A DNA stretch of 64,000 nucleotides from Chloroflexota bacterium (GTDB taxonomy: Bacteria; Chloroflexota; Anaerolineae; Caldilineales; Caldilineaceae), in contig BOKO01000025.1 in NCBI GenBank assembly GCA_016861025.1, positions 27,232 to 91,231 of the forward strand, read 5' to 3'. The notes under the pieces are model-generated. The model did not search any database, was not told the DNA's origin, and saw nothing but the letters and a program-made list of their open reading frames with translations. Below, in pieces: positions 1-10,575 of this stretch. Each line of letters opens with the position of its first letter. Position 1 is the stretch's first letter. Position numbers and translations under genes: made by a program.

Positions 1-144
1 CTGTTCACCAAAGCCGCCGCCCGCCTGCGCTCCCCGCGCCCGGCGTCGCCGTCTCTGCGCCACTCGATTATCGAGCGTTTCGATTGGGCTACAGTTGCCT
101 CCGTTTATGACGATCTGTTGGAGATGCTGGCGCAAAGCAAGTAG
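1..144 (+). CDS. C-terminal fragment, possible glycosyltransferase
   Basis: An open frame enters from the left edge and stops with TAG at 142-144, giving 47 residues ending in FDWATVASVYDDLLEML. A terminal W-x-x-V/I-A-x-x-Y-x-x-L pattern is common at the C-terminus of GT4-type glycosyltransferases, which is the only basis for the name. Composition and codon use match the downstream GC-rich genes. Identity is uncertain because the catalytic part lies outside the window. Confidence 0.45.
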   Translation: MFTKAAARLRSPRPASPSLRHSIIERFDWATVASVYDDLLEMLAQSK

Positions 145-243
145 ATCATCCTCGTGAACTACTGAATTTGCCTTCTTCTGCCGCACGTGCGCTAAAATTG
201 CCGAAAATCCGCCATCTTGATCATCTATGAGTGAAGCTGCGCT

Positions 244-1464
<1,221 letters not shown>

Positions 1465-1489
1465 TTCGGCGCTGCGCGTCAAGTCAACG

Positions 1490-1495
1490 TATAAT
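1490..1495 (+). promoter_or_regulatory. candidate -10 element for the M29 aminopeptidase gene
   Basis: A perfect TATAAT lies about 90 nt before the TTG start at 1583. No good -35 is found at 16-18 bp, so only the -10 is proposed. Confidence 0.35.
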
Positions 1496-1582
1496 GGGTT
1501 GCGTCAACGCACCGGCAGACACTCAGCCTGAGGCCGATAGCATACAGGGTGATGTCAATTACAACACCCAGGAGCGCCAACC

Positions 1583-2689
1583 TTGTTCGATCTACGCGTC
1601 GATAACCTTGCCCGCCTGCTTGTGAACTACTGCGTCGCCACGCGCCGCGGCGACTGGGTGTTGATCAACGCCGACCTGAACGCACAGCCGCTGGTCGAGC
1701 GCGTTTACGCTCACGTACTCGACGCCGGCGCCAACGCCACGGTCGTCTACAATGACGAACAACTCAGCGAACACTTCTATCGTCACGCGGGTGAGGAGCA
1801 ATTGCGCTGGGTCTCGCCGCTCGATGAAATGCTGGCGGAACGCGTCGATGCGCGCATCGTTGTGCGCGCGCCTGCCAACACGCGTTCGCTCACCGGCGTC
1901 GATCCGGCGGCGCAGCGCATTCATCAGCAAGCGCTCAAGCCGGTGGCGGATCGCTACCGTCAGCGCGCCGCGGCGGGCGAACACCGCTGGACATTGACCA
2001 ACTTCCCCTGTTCTGCGCTGGCGCAGGAAGCCGACATGAGTCTGCGCGAGTTCGAAGACTTTGTCTACGCCGCCACCTACGCCGACCAGCCCGATCCGGT
2101 GGCGGCCTGGCAGGCAATCCACGACCGCCAACAACGCCTGGTTGACTGGCTGACGGGCAAGTCCGAGGTGGTGGTGCGTGGGCCAAACGTCGATCTGCGG
2201 CTCTCGATTGCCGGGCGCACCTTTGTCAACAGCGACGGACGGCGCAACATGCCGAGCGGTGAAATCTTCACAGGCCCGGTCGAAGAGTCGGTCGAAGGAT
2301 GGATTCGCTTCAGCTATCCGGCGATCCGCGGCGGACGTGAGGTCGATGGCGTCGAGTTCACCTTTGCGCAGGGCAGGCTCGTCGCCGCCAAAGCCGCCAA
2401 GAACGAGGCCTATCTGCTCAGCCAGATCGATAGCGACGCGGGCGCGCGCTATCTTGGCGAATTCGCCATCGGCACGAACCACCAGATTCAGCGCTTCACC
2501 AAAAACATCCTCTACGACGAAAAAATCGGCGGCACGTTGCATGTCGCCCTGGGCGCCGGCTACCCGGAGACCGGAAGCCGCAACGATTCCAGCATCCACT
2601 GGGATTTCATCTGCGACATGCGCGTCGACAGCGAAATCTGGGTGGATGGCGAGTTGTTCTATCAAAATGGCAAATTCACCATTGCCTGA
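1583..2689 (+). CDS. M29 family (AmpS-type) metallo-aminopeptidase
   Basis: 368 aa, normal for the family. It removes N-terminal residues from cytoplasmic peptides using two metal ions. Family blocks: MPSGEIFTGP (metal-ligand Glu), the following VEFTFAQG block, GEFAIGTN, and the C-terminal stretch from GGTLHVALG to IHWDFICDM carrying the metal-binding His/Asp residues. The start is TTG at 1583, chosen because AGGAG lies 8-12 nt upstream and the protein then begins FDLRVDNLA as in relatives. It stands between the Memo gene and the CBS-VOC gene, all on the plus strand. Confidence 0.9.
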   Translation: MFDLRVDNLARLLVNYCVATRRGDWVLINADLNAQPLVERVYAHVLDAGANATVVYNDEQLSEHFYRHAGEEQLRWVSPLDEMLAERVDARIVVRAPANTRSLTGVDPAAQRIHQQALKPVADRYRQRAAAGEHRWTLTNFPCSALAQEADMSLREFEDFVYAATYADQPDPVAAWQAIHDRQQRLVDWLTGKSEVVVRGPNVDLRLSIAGRTFVNSDGRRNMPSGEIFTGPVEESVEGWIRFSYPAIRGGREVDGVEFTFAQGRLVAAKAAKNEAYLLSQIDSDAGARYLGEFAIGTNHQIQRFTKNILYDEKIGGTLHVALGAGYPETGSRNDSSIHWDFICDMRVDSEIWVDGELFYQNGKFTIA

Positions 2690-2712
2690 TCGCTCAACAA
2701 TTGGAGGTTATT

Positions 2713-3579
2713 GTGCTTGTACGTGATATTATGTCCAGCCCTGCCATCACTGTGACCACCGACACCCATATTCCCGAAGTAGCGCGTATGTTGCGTGCGC
2801 ATCAAATCAGCGGGATGCCGGTGCTCGATGCCGCCGGCAGGTTGGTCGGCATCGTCACCGATCACGACCTGATCCTGCGCAATGCTCCGGTGCGAGAGCC
2901 GCGCTATTTCGCCTTGCTCTCCGGCTACATTCCACTCAATCTAGAAGAACATCGTCATTACAAGGAGCAACTGCGTCACACAATGGCCGTCACCGCTGGC
3001 GACATGATCGAGCCAGGCATTCCGACGGTTGCGCCTGACACGCCACTCGAACATGCGCTGGAGCTGATGCTCGACCCAAAGGTGACCATACTGCCGGTGC
3101 TCGACGGTGGCGAGGTGGTCGGCGTTGTCACGCGCACCGACCTGGTGCGGCTGATCGAGCAGTTGGAGGGCGCTGTCGACCCGGAAGCTGCGCTTGCAAA
3201 AGCTGGTGCAACGCCTGTGTTGGCTGGGCTGGCTGAGGTGATTCTCTACGTACAGGAGATGGGCGCCGCGGTGCACTTCTATCGCGATCAGCTTGGCTTG
3301 CGGGTGCTCGAACCGGCCGACCTGGACGACTATAATGGTGAGAGCTGGGTCGTCTTCGACACTGGCGCCGCCAAACTGGCGCTGCACGACGGCGGAGAGC
3401 GGCGACTGGGCGAGGATACGCCGATGATCGCTTTTGCCGTTGCCGATATTATCGCTGTGCGGCAGGTGCTGATCGAACGCGGCGTTGCAGTCGGCGAACC
3501 GTTCGAGGCTGCTCCCGGCGTGACCGTCTGTCATCTCCACGACCCGGAAGGGCACCCAATTGCGCTTGAGCAGCGTTGA
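2713..3579 (+). CDS. CBS-pair protein fused to a VOC/glyoxalase-like domain
   Basis: 288 aa. Two CBS motifs occupy residues ~1-140: IMSSPAITVTTDTHIPEV with GMPVLDAAGRLVGIVTDHDL, then IPTVAPDTPLEHAL with ILPVLDGGEVVGVVTRTDL. Residues ~165-285 form a VOC domain (ILYVQEMGAAVHFYRDQLGL through HLHDPEGHPIALEQR). CBS pairs usually bind adenine nucleotides; VOC domains bind a metal and small molecules. GTG at 2713 is chosen because GGAGG precedes it by 5 nt and the text becomes MLVRDIMSSP, a typical CBS start. Possibly co-transcribed with the peptidase 24 nt upstream. Ligand unknown. Confidence 0.85.
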   Translation: MLVRDIMSSPAITVTTDTHIPEVARMLRAHQISGMPVLDAAGRLVGIVTDHDLILRNAPVREPRYFALLSGYIPLNLEEHRHYKEQLRHTMAVTAGDMIEPGIPTVAPDTPLEHALELMLDPKVTILPVLDGGEVVGVVTRTDLVRLIEQLEGAVDPEAALAKAGATPVLAGLAEVILYVQEMGAAVHFYRDQLGLRVLEPADLDDYNGESWVVFDTGAAKLALHDGGERRLGEDTPMIAFAVADIIAVRQVLIERGVAVGEPFEAAPGVTVCHLHDPEGHPIALEQR

Positions 3580-3588
3580 GCGTTGTGA

Positions 3589-3638
3589 GTGAGCAGTTCA
3601 TTCGGAAAGCTTTAGAGCTTTCTAAAAGAACTGCTCAC
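3589..3638. terminator. bidirectional terminator between convergent genes
   Basis: GTGAGCAGTTC at 3589-3599 pairs with GAACTGCTCAC at 3628-3638, and an inner GGAAAGCT/AGCTTTCT stem extends it. It lies between the CBS-VOC stop and the stop of the convergent kinase gene. No long T run follows on either strand. Confidence 0.7.
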
Positions 3639-3656
3639 ACCCAACACAATGGAGAA

Positions 3657-5261
<1,605 letters not shown>

Positions 5262-5390
5262 CGTGAAGCTCCTATTGTTCAATTGAAGATCGTTTTGTTT
5301 TGCTTGAAATGATGGAGCGAAGAGTACGATTACACGATACACGACACCCGCTGGTTTCTTCAAGACTGACGATGGTTGAAACCTATCGTC

Positions 5391-5491
5391 CTGCGCAATT
5401 TTGAGTGGTCGACTACCCAAAATCAGGTAGGTGAACTACCCAAAATCGGGTAGGTTTTTGCTTGAAATCGCACTCCAAGATTTGCTACCAT
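5391..5491 (+). promoter_or_regulatory. operator/promoter cassette 1
   Basis: Three 18-bp operator copies: a degenerate one at 5391-5408, CTACCCAAAATCAGGTAG at 5413-5430 and CTACCCAAAATCGGGTAG at 5436-5453, with 4- and 5-bp spacers. Eight bp later comes TTGAAA (5462-5467), then 18 bp and TACCAT (5486-5491) preceded by TGC (extended -10). The expected start near 5498 leaves a ~115-nt leader before the gene at 5613. The same arrangement recurs in six other places in the window. Confidence 0.85.
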
Positions 5492-5612
5492 CACAGCATC
5501 GAAAGTAGAAACATACTCCCAACGGCCAGTTCCCGGTGCTGCTCCATCTTGTACTATGCGCTGCAAGGCGGAGGTTCGGAGTAGATAGACGATCGATTCA
5601 TGGAGGTGAGGG

Positions 5613-6311
5613 ATGAAGATCAAACTCCTGCTTGTTCTTATCGCCCTGCTGGGCATTGGTTCGGGCTATCTGCTTGGGGGCGGTCATGGCGAAGAGGTGG
5701 TTGCACGCACGACTACAATGCCCGCCAACCCGCACATCGTCTATCTGACGCCGCCCGACGTTGTGCACGGTGTGTTGACGAGCGAGCGCGCCCAAGAGCA
5801 AGGGATGGTCACGCTGCAAAGCTGGGCAGAGGTGCGAAAGGCAGCGCAGGTGCAGCCGCTAGATGCACTATTGGTTGAGCACAACAAGTTCGCCGAGTTG
5901 AGCGAAGACGACCGAACCTGGCTGCGGCGGCAGGTCGAGGAAGGCGTCGGCGTGGTCGGCGTTGGAATCGACATTGAAGAGTTCTCGGCGGCGTTGGGGT
6001 TGCCCAACCTGCGTGCGCCGGGCGAGGCGCCTATTCCTGTTGGAGATGATGGCTACTACCTGTTCCGGGCGCTTTTGCTAGGGACGCCGGAAGATGTGCA
6101 GGCGATGCGCAACGCCAACTGGCTCGAACGCTCGATTCTTGGCGAGCCTATCAAACTTGATACGCGGAATCCTCTGAGTGCAGGCGTTGGTGCAGCCAGA
6201 GGAAAGTTAGTAAGTGAACAAGACATGGAATTCTTAAATCAACAGTTGAAAGATTGGATCGAATATGTTTATCAGAAGCGGGAAGAAATCGCGTCGATCT
6301 ATGCGAAGTGA
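5613..6311 (+). CDS. membrane-anchored secreted protein, family A copy 1
   Basis: 232 aa, no known domain recognised. The N-terminus is a hydrophobic anchor (LLLVLIALLGIGSGYLLGGG), so the rest is probably outside the membrane. The middle includes LDALLVEHNKFAELSEDDR and a glycine/valine-rich strand VGVVGVGIDIEEFSAALG. A paralogue with the same plan lies at 9522-10226. ATG at 5613 has GGAGGTGA just upstream. It is the first gene after cassette 1 and is followed 48 nt later by the small secreted gene at 6360, a pair repeated at 9522/10279. Function unknown. Confidence 0.75.
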   Translation: MKIKLLLVLIALLGIGSGYLLGGGHGEEVVARTTTMPANPHIVYLTPPDVVHGVLTSERAQEQGMVTLQSWAEVRKAAQVQPLDALLVEHNKFAELSEDDRTWLRRQVEEGVGVVGVGIDIEEFSAALGLPNLRAPGEAPIPVGDDGYYLFRALLLGTPEDVQAMRNANWLERSILGEPIKLDTRNPLSAGVGAARGKLVSEQDMEFLNQQLKDWIEYVYQKREEIASIYAK

Positions 6312-6359
6312 AGCAGATGGGATCGATGAACTTTTATGCATCCAAGGAAAAGATAGCTC

Positions 6360-6806
6360 ATGATTCATCAAACAGCAATGAAGGTGGTAATCATATTTCT
6401 TGCAGCAATGTTTCTCGGCATTGCAATTGGTCAACAGGAGGCGCTTGCGGAAAGCAAGAATGTGTGGGTGGATCCAGTGGGTGCTGTAGGAACTGCCTCG
6501 ACCACAGGTTTCCCCAGTCAGGGTTCCATCGGTCGCTCATCATCGACGTTGACGCTCTATTGGCTGCGAGCGTATACAAAAATCTGGCATGTGGGGCCGA
6601 TCTTGCAGAATTGGTACGATGCATATGACAATAACAAACAACTTGTTTCAACACCGTCACTAAAATCCTCAGGCTATGGCGACTACGCAGTCACCTACCA
6701 CGAATTTCGTTATGTGCCGTCCAAGCCGATGTCCACTACCTACACTTCGGACAATGGAGCGCGCTCCTGCAGCGCCGCATGGAACACGTTTGTCTTCAAC
6801 TGTTGA
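6360..6806 (+). CDS. small secreted protein, family B copy 1
   Basis: 148 aa with a signal peptide (VVIIFLAAMFLGIAIG, probable cleavage after QQEALA). The mature part of ~118 aa is rich in Tyr, Ser, Thr and Trp and ends with two cysteines (ARSCSAAW...VFNC) that could form a disulphide. No family is recognised. ATG at 6360 has AAGGAAAAG upstream; ATG at 6378 is an alternative. A second copy at 10279 keeps the signal peptide and first ~25 mature residues, then is destroyed. It probably shares a transcript with the family A gene before it. Confidence 0.7.
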   Translation: MIHQTAMKVVIIFLAAMFLGIAIGQQEALAESKNVWVDPVGAVGTASTTGFPSQGSIGRSSSTLTLYWLRAYTKIWHVGPILQNWYDAYDNNKQLVSTPSLKSSGYGDYAVTYHEFRYVPSKPMSTTYTSDNGARSCSAAWNTFVFNC

Positions 6807-6863
6807 CGCCGCGGGCTATCAACAGATCTCACCTGGTTCCGTAACCGTATAGGATTCCAGTAC

Positions 6864-6889
6864 AGCCGATTTCCCTGAATCGGCTTCTT
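6864..6889 (+). terminator. terminator after family A/B pair 1
   Basis: AGCCGATT (6864-6871) pairs with AATCGGCT (6878-6885) around a 6-nt loop and is followed by TCTTTGTTT. It lies 58 nt after the stop of the gene at 6360-6806. Confidence 0.65.
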
Positions 6890-6939
6890 TGTTTATTTCG
6901 ACCCCAAGCAGCCACTTTTCAGAAACTTGCTCCCGCTTG

Positions 6940-7345
6940 CCGCATGCAGCGCAGTGAAAACCGCGAAGGTATGCTTGATCAAGCGGCAGCAGTACGGTCA
7001 GGTGGCGATGGACGACCGGTCTGTAAACGGTGTTCGCCATGACGGCATAGCGCACCTCCCCAACGTGTGGATGCACATAATGATGCTGGCGCAGGTGACT
7101 GTAGATGCCCGCCTGGCCGAAGTGCGTCTCCTCCCAATATGCTGAAAAATCGGGCAGTGTGCGCAACTGCGCCATCAGGTCATGCCAGCGCGTGGTGTGA
7201 CGATGGCGCAGCGTCATGGCGCGGAACTGGTGCAGGTTGCGCAGCGCCAGCATACGCCAGCCGGCCTGCATAGAGCGGCGCATGGGCGAATCCGGCGCAA
7301 AGATGACGTGCAGGAAGTTGGGGCGCTCACCTGCACCGGCAAGGT
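6940..7345 (-). pseudogene. XRE/MmyB-type regulator remnant 1
   Basis: The minus strand encodes the C-terminal ligand-domain region of the intact regulator at 16689-17585 (NFLHVIFAPDS, SMQAGWRMLALRNLHQFRAM, YVHPHVGEVRYAVMANTVYRPV), but it lacks the HTH region and any start signal. After LLPLDQAY the frame is broken. The 5' end stops at GGCAAGG and joins TATGAGCGAC directly before the operators of cassette 2, a junction shared with four other remnants. Too degraded to give a working regulator. Confidence 0.85.
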
Positions 7346-7354
7346 ATGAGCGAC

Positions 7355-7455
7355 CTACTCAATTTTGGGTAGTCGACTACCCAAAATTGAGTAGGTTCAC
7401 TACCCAAAATCAGGTAGGTTTTTGCTTGAAATCACCTTCGCAACAATGCTATTGT
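7355..7455 (+). promoter_or_regulatory. operator/promoter cassette 2
   Basis: Operators at 7355-7372 (CTACTCAATTTTGGGTAG), 7377-7394 (CTACCCAAAATTGAGTAG) and 7400-7417 (CTACCCAAAATCAGGTAG). The first two with one flanking base each side form a perfect 42-bp palindrome, 7354-7395. TTGAAA is at 7426-7431, and TATTGT at 7450-7455 after 18 bp, preceded by TGC. Centre spacings of 22 and 23 bp place the three sites on one helical face. The first gene is at 7536. Confidence 0.9.
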
Positions 7456-7535
7456 GGCCTCGGATGCCTATACTGGCAATCTGCTTGCCTGCAGAGCCAT
7501 GATCTACAAACCATTTGAGCCTTTGAGGAGGGGTA

Positions 7536-8201
7536 ATGAAAAAAGCTACAGGAATTTCTATCATTTTGGGCGCTTTGATTGGCATTGCAGTTTTCGGGGT
7601 AACGCTGTTGAGAATTCAACCGTCAATTGCTCAGACTATCGATAATTATCGAGTTTTGCTAGATGGAAATACTCAATCTAGCGAGACTGAAACGCGTCCG
7701 TTATCACTCTTGGATGCCTGGGACAGAATGGATACGTATGCCCACGCTTGGGGTAGCGACGCATCGTTGATCTATCTGACGAGCGCCGACGTTAACGATC
7801 AAGACTCGGCGCCACGCACCGATGGGAAACGACGAGTTTGGCAGGCACTCTACACCTCGCCCGCTTTCAACAAGCAGCTAAATGTTCAGATTGTGGATGG
7901 CGAGATAACAAGCGCCATTGAGGATGGCGTCCATGATCCTGGCATTGCTGTTATCTACGAAAGGCCAAAGTTCGATAGTTCCGATGCCTTGCGACAAGTG
8001 CAGGCTGCCCTACCCGATTTCGGCGCCAGCGTTGGGAGAGGCAAAGGATATCACTTTGTCCTCCAGACAGGCGCTAACGGTTCCCCTGTTATTACCGTCG
8101 TTGGCTCATCGAAGTCGTCTGACGGCAACCGCATACCCACAAGTGTCAGTGTAGACCCCGCTAACGGTCAAATCGTCGATCTGTCCGTCTTGTCAAAGTG
8201 A
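7536..8201 (+). CDS. membrane-anchored secreted protein, family C copy 1 (PepSY-like)
   Basis: 221 aa. The N-terminal signal/anchor is ISIILGALIGIAVFGVTLL. The mature part has two similar alpha/beta sections; the second (SSDALRQVQAALPDFGASVGRG... through VSVDPANGQIVDLSVL) resembles PepSY domains, which often act as inhibitor or propeptide modules, but I cannot confirm this by eye. ATG at 7536 has GAGGAGGGG upstream. It is nearly identical to the copy at 13376-14041. Downstream, 13 nt away, is the secreted family D gene, a pair repeated at 13376/14055. Confidence 0.75.
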   Translation: MKKATGISIILGALIGIAVFGVTLLRIQPSIAQTIDNYRVLLDGNTQSSETETRPLSLLDAWDRMDTYAHAWGSDASLIYLTSADVNDQDSAPRTDGKRRVWQALYTSPAFNKQLNVQIVDGEITSAIEDGVHDPGIAVIYERPKFDSSDALRQVQAALPDFGASVGRGKGYHFVLQTGANGSPVITVVGSSKSSDGNRIPTSVSVDPANGQIVDLSVLSK

Positions 8202-8214
8202 AGGATCATGAAGA

Positions 8215-8742
8215 ATGCGCACCTTACAATATACTCGATTGCTTGTTGCCTGTTTGTTATCTGCCAGTGTAGTCTACTTTTCGCTTGCTACAATTGAAGC
8301 TGTCTATGCCACCACTTACTATGCCAAAGTAACTGGTTATGCTTTCGCAAGCACCAGTGCCAGCGGAGTGACACTACAGCAGAATCACTTTGCGAATCAT
8401 CCCCCACAAACAATGTGCGGCAACCCTCCTATCAGGGACTGGTCGGGGGACTGGCCGTGGGGCACACAAATTACGATGGCAAATCCAGTTACACAGCGAA
8501 CAGCAAGCAATGTTGCTTATACGCGCAGGGTCTTCTATCTCTACGACAACGGAGATCCTTATTGCACCCAAGGCGTGAACTGGGCAGACCTATATTTCGG
8601 TAGATATAAACAGAACCAAGCGTCGAATTGTACGTGTCCAGGTGTCTCGCCAAACTCTTGCGTTGCAGGCACTAACAATGTTAACAACTGTACAGATGCC
8701 ACCAACTTTGGCTCTGCTTACAGGTACTACAGCCAGCCTTGA
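8215..8742 (+). CDS. secreted Cys-rich protein, family D copy 1
   Basis: 175 aa. Signal peptide LLVACLLSASVVYFSLATIEAVYA, then a mature protein rich in Thr, Asn and Tyr with several cysteines (QTMCGNPP, DPYCTQG, NCTCPG, SCVAG, NCTDA) that could pair as disulphides. No family recognised. ATG at 8215 is preceded by AAGGAT and lies 13 nt after the family C stop, so translation is probably coupled. Copy 2 at 14055 is cut off after PPIRDWSGD. Confidence 0.75.
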   Translation: MRTLQYTRLLVACLLSASVVYFSLATIEAVYATTYYAKVTGYAFASTSASGVTLQQNHFANHPPQTMCGNPPIRDWSGDWPWGTQITMANPVTQRTASNVAYTRRVFYLYDNGDPYCTQGVNWADLYFGRYKQNQASNCTCPGVSPNSCVAGTNNVNNCTDATNFGSAYRYYSQP

Positions 8743-8770
8743 CCGAAATCTATGTGACAATGTGACATTT

Positions 8771-9246
8771 TCACCGGAGCCGGCCTGGGAAGATCGGCTC
8801 AGGTGTTTGTATCGACCACTTCAAGAACCCGCCACCACTTTTCTCACGCAGCGCAGCAAACACCGCGAAGGTATGCTCATCAAGCGGCAGCAGTACGGTC
8901 AGGTGGCGATGGACGACCGGTCTGTAAACGGTGTTCGCCATGACGGCATAGCGCACCTCCCCAACGTGTGGATGCACATAGTGATGCTGGCGCAGGTGAC
9001 TGTAGATGTCCGCCTGGCTGAAATGCGTCTCCTCCCAATATGCTGAAAAATCGGGCAGCACACGCAACTGCGCCATCAGGTCATGCCAGTGTGTGGTGTG
9101 GCGATGGCGCAGCGTCATGGCGCGGAACTGGTGCAGGTTGCGCAGCGCCAGCATACGCCAGCCGGCCTGCATGGAGCGGCGCATGGGCGAGTCCGGCGCA
9201 AAGATGACGTGCAGGAAGTTGGGGTTGCTCGCCTTCACCAGCAAGG
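8771..9246 (-). pseudogene. XRE/MmyB-type regulator remnant 2
   Basis: This is the best preserved remnant: an open minus-strand frame runs from NPNFLHVIFAPDS to the natural C-terminus (EKSGGGFLKWSIQTPEP), matching the last ~150 residues of the intact regulator. HTH, start codon and ribosome site are absent, and the 5' end has the same GGCAAGG/TATGAGCGAC-type junction next to cassette 3 (here ...AGCAAGGTATGAGCGAC). Confidence 0.85.
8772..8805. terminator. hairpin terminator between convergent units
   Basis: CACCGGAGCCG (8772-8782) pairs with CGGCTCAGGTG (8795-8805), one mismatch, followed by TTTGT on the plus strand. It overlaps the 3' end of the regulator remnant and lies ~30 nt after the family D stop. 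The same stem recurs at 12711, 14305 and 16690. Confidence 0.65.
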
Positions 9247-9256
9247 TATGAGCGAC

Positions 9257-9357
9257 CTACTCAATTTTGGGTGGTCGACTACCCAAAATTGAGTAGGTTT
9301 ACTACCCAAAATCAGGTAGGTTTTTGCTTGAAATCGCACCTGCCAATTTGCTACGAT
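9257..9357 (+). promoter_or_regulatory. operator/promoter cassette 3
   Basis: Operators at 9257-9274 (CTACTCAATTTTGGGTGG), 9279-9296 (CTACCCAAAATTGAGTAG) and 9302-9319 (CTACCCAAAATCAGGTAG). TTGAAA at 9328-9333, 18-bp spacer, TACGAT at 9352-9357 preceded by TGC. The first gene is at 9522, leaving a ~160-nt leader. Confidence 0.88.
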
Positions 9358-9521
9358 GGAACTGCCAATCAACCGGCCACAATCAACCAGCCAGTGGTGT
9401 GGCGGAGTGAGTCATCGGTGAAGAGAAGGGAAATGGGAGCTTGGTGGCAGCAGAGAGCGCCTGCTCTCTTTGTCGCCAATCTCTCAATCCCACTCGCCTA
9501 ATTCTGGAAAGGAGCCTCACA

Positions 9522-10226
9522 ATGAAGGTCAAGGCACTCCTCGTTCTGGTTGCCGTGCTGGGCATTGGGTTCGGCTATATGGAGGGAGGCGGTCAACCTG
9601 AGCGCGTGGTGGCGCGTTCGGCCACGATGCCGGCCAACCCGCACATCGTTTACTTGAGTTCGACGGATGCTATGCACGGGAAGTTAACGGTGCAAGCAGT
9701 GCAAATGCGCGGCGTCGCGACGCAACAGAGTTGGGCTGATGTTCAGAAGATAGCGCAGGGTCAACCGCTGGATGCACTGTTGGTGGAGCGCAGCAAGTTC
9801 GCCGAGTTGAGCGAAGACGACCGTAGCTGGCTGCGGCGGCAGCTCGAAGAGGGCGTCGTGATCGTCGGCATCGGGATCGACATCGAGGCGTTCTCGGCCG
9901 CGTTGGGGTTGCCCAACCTGCGCGCGCCGGGTGAAGCGCCTATTCCCATCGGCGACGATGGATATATCTTGTTTCGGGCGCTGCTGCTGGGTGCGCCGGA
10001 AGATGTTCAGGCAATGCGTGACGCCAACTGGCTCGAACGATCAATCCTCGAAGACAATGTTCAGATCGATACGAAGAAACTGTTGGGTCGAGAATGGGGC
10101 AGGAGTAGGGGCAAGCTGGCAACCGAACAAGACGTAGATGCCTTCTACACTGACTTAACTGGTTGGATCGAAGGGGCGTACAAGAGCCGAGCGGAGTTTC
10201 AACAGTTGTTGATAGAGAATCGATAG
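9522..10226 (+). CDS. membrane-anchored secreted protein, family A copy 2
   Basis: 234 aa, paralogue of the protein at 5613-6311. The anchor ALLVLVAVLGIGFGYMEGGG and the core (MPANPHIVYLS, QPLDALLVERSKFAELSEDDR, SAALGLPNLRAPGEAPIP) are conserved, while the last ~45 residues differ more. ATG at 9522 has AAAGGAGCC upstream. Next comes a damaged family B copy, so the A/B order of the first unit is kept. Function unknown. Confidence 0.75.
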   Translation: MKVKALLVLVAVLGIGFGYMEGGGQPERVVARSATMPANPHIVYLSSTDAMHGKLTVQAVQMRGVATQQSWADVQKIAQGQPLDALLVERSKFAELSEDDRSWLRRQLEEGVVIVGIGIDIEAFSAALGLPNLRAPGEAPIPIGDDGYILFRALLLGAPEDVQAMRDANWLERSILEDNVQIDTKKLLGREWGRSRGKLATEQDVDAFYTDLTGWIEGAYKSRAEFQQLLIENR

Positions 10227-10278
10227 CACAACACGACTCACTCTCAGTCTGGCGCTCGTGAATGGAGGAGATAGAATC

Positions 10279-10575
10279 ATGCGTTCTCGAATAGTTTTGA
10301 AGGTGGTCTTGATTTTTCTTGTCAGTATCTTGGTCGGACTCGGAATCGGTCACCAGCAGGCGAAGGCAGAAAGCAAGAACGTCTGGGTCAGCCCTGTGGG
10401 AACCGTAGGAACCGCTTCGACAACAGGCTTTCCCTGTCAGGGTTCCGTGCAGCTAGACAGGCTCGATGGCGTGCAGCGTCAAGGCAGCATGGTGGGTGGC
10501 GAGAATGTCGAAAACAAAAAGATTGACGAATCAATTGTGGTAAAGGGAAAAAAAGAAATATGCAAATACGGATAA
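10279..10575 (+). pseudogene. truncated family B gene fused to regulator-derived DNA
   Basis: ATG at 10279 with GGAGGAG upstream starts a signal peptide (VVLIFLVSILVGLGIGHQQAKAES) and NVWVSPVGTVGTASTTGF as in family B. Near 10446-10449 similarity to family B ends. Positions 10449-10512 instead match 17168-17231, the antisense of the intact XRE gene, in a part that all XRE remnants have lost. The resulting 98-residue frame ends at 10575 and overlaps the next gene's start. Probably non-functional as a family B protein, though it could still be exported. Confidence 0.8.

Noticed and set aside
6360..6806. lactococcin-972-like bacteriocin
   Set aside because: The size and signal peptide fit, but the characteristic Trp/Gly/Tyr pattern could not be found.
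6927..7273. plus-strand frames of 60-100 codons over the regulator remnants (also at 8642-9292, 12674-13189, 16886-17330)
   Set aside because: They are antisense shadows of the regulator coding sequence and lack ribosome sites.
7354..7395. 42-bp perfect palindrome as a transcription terminator
   Set aside because: It is upstream of a conserved promoter, recurs in each cassette with operator-like internal symmetry and has no T run in a suitable place.
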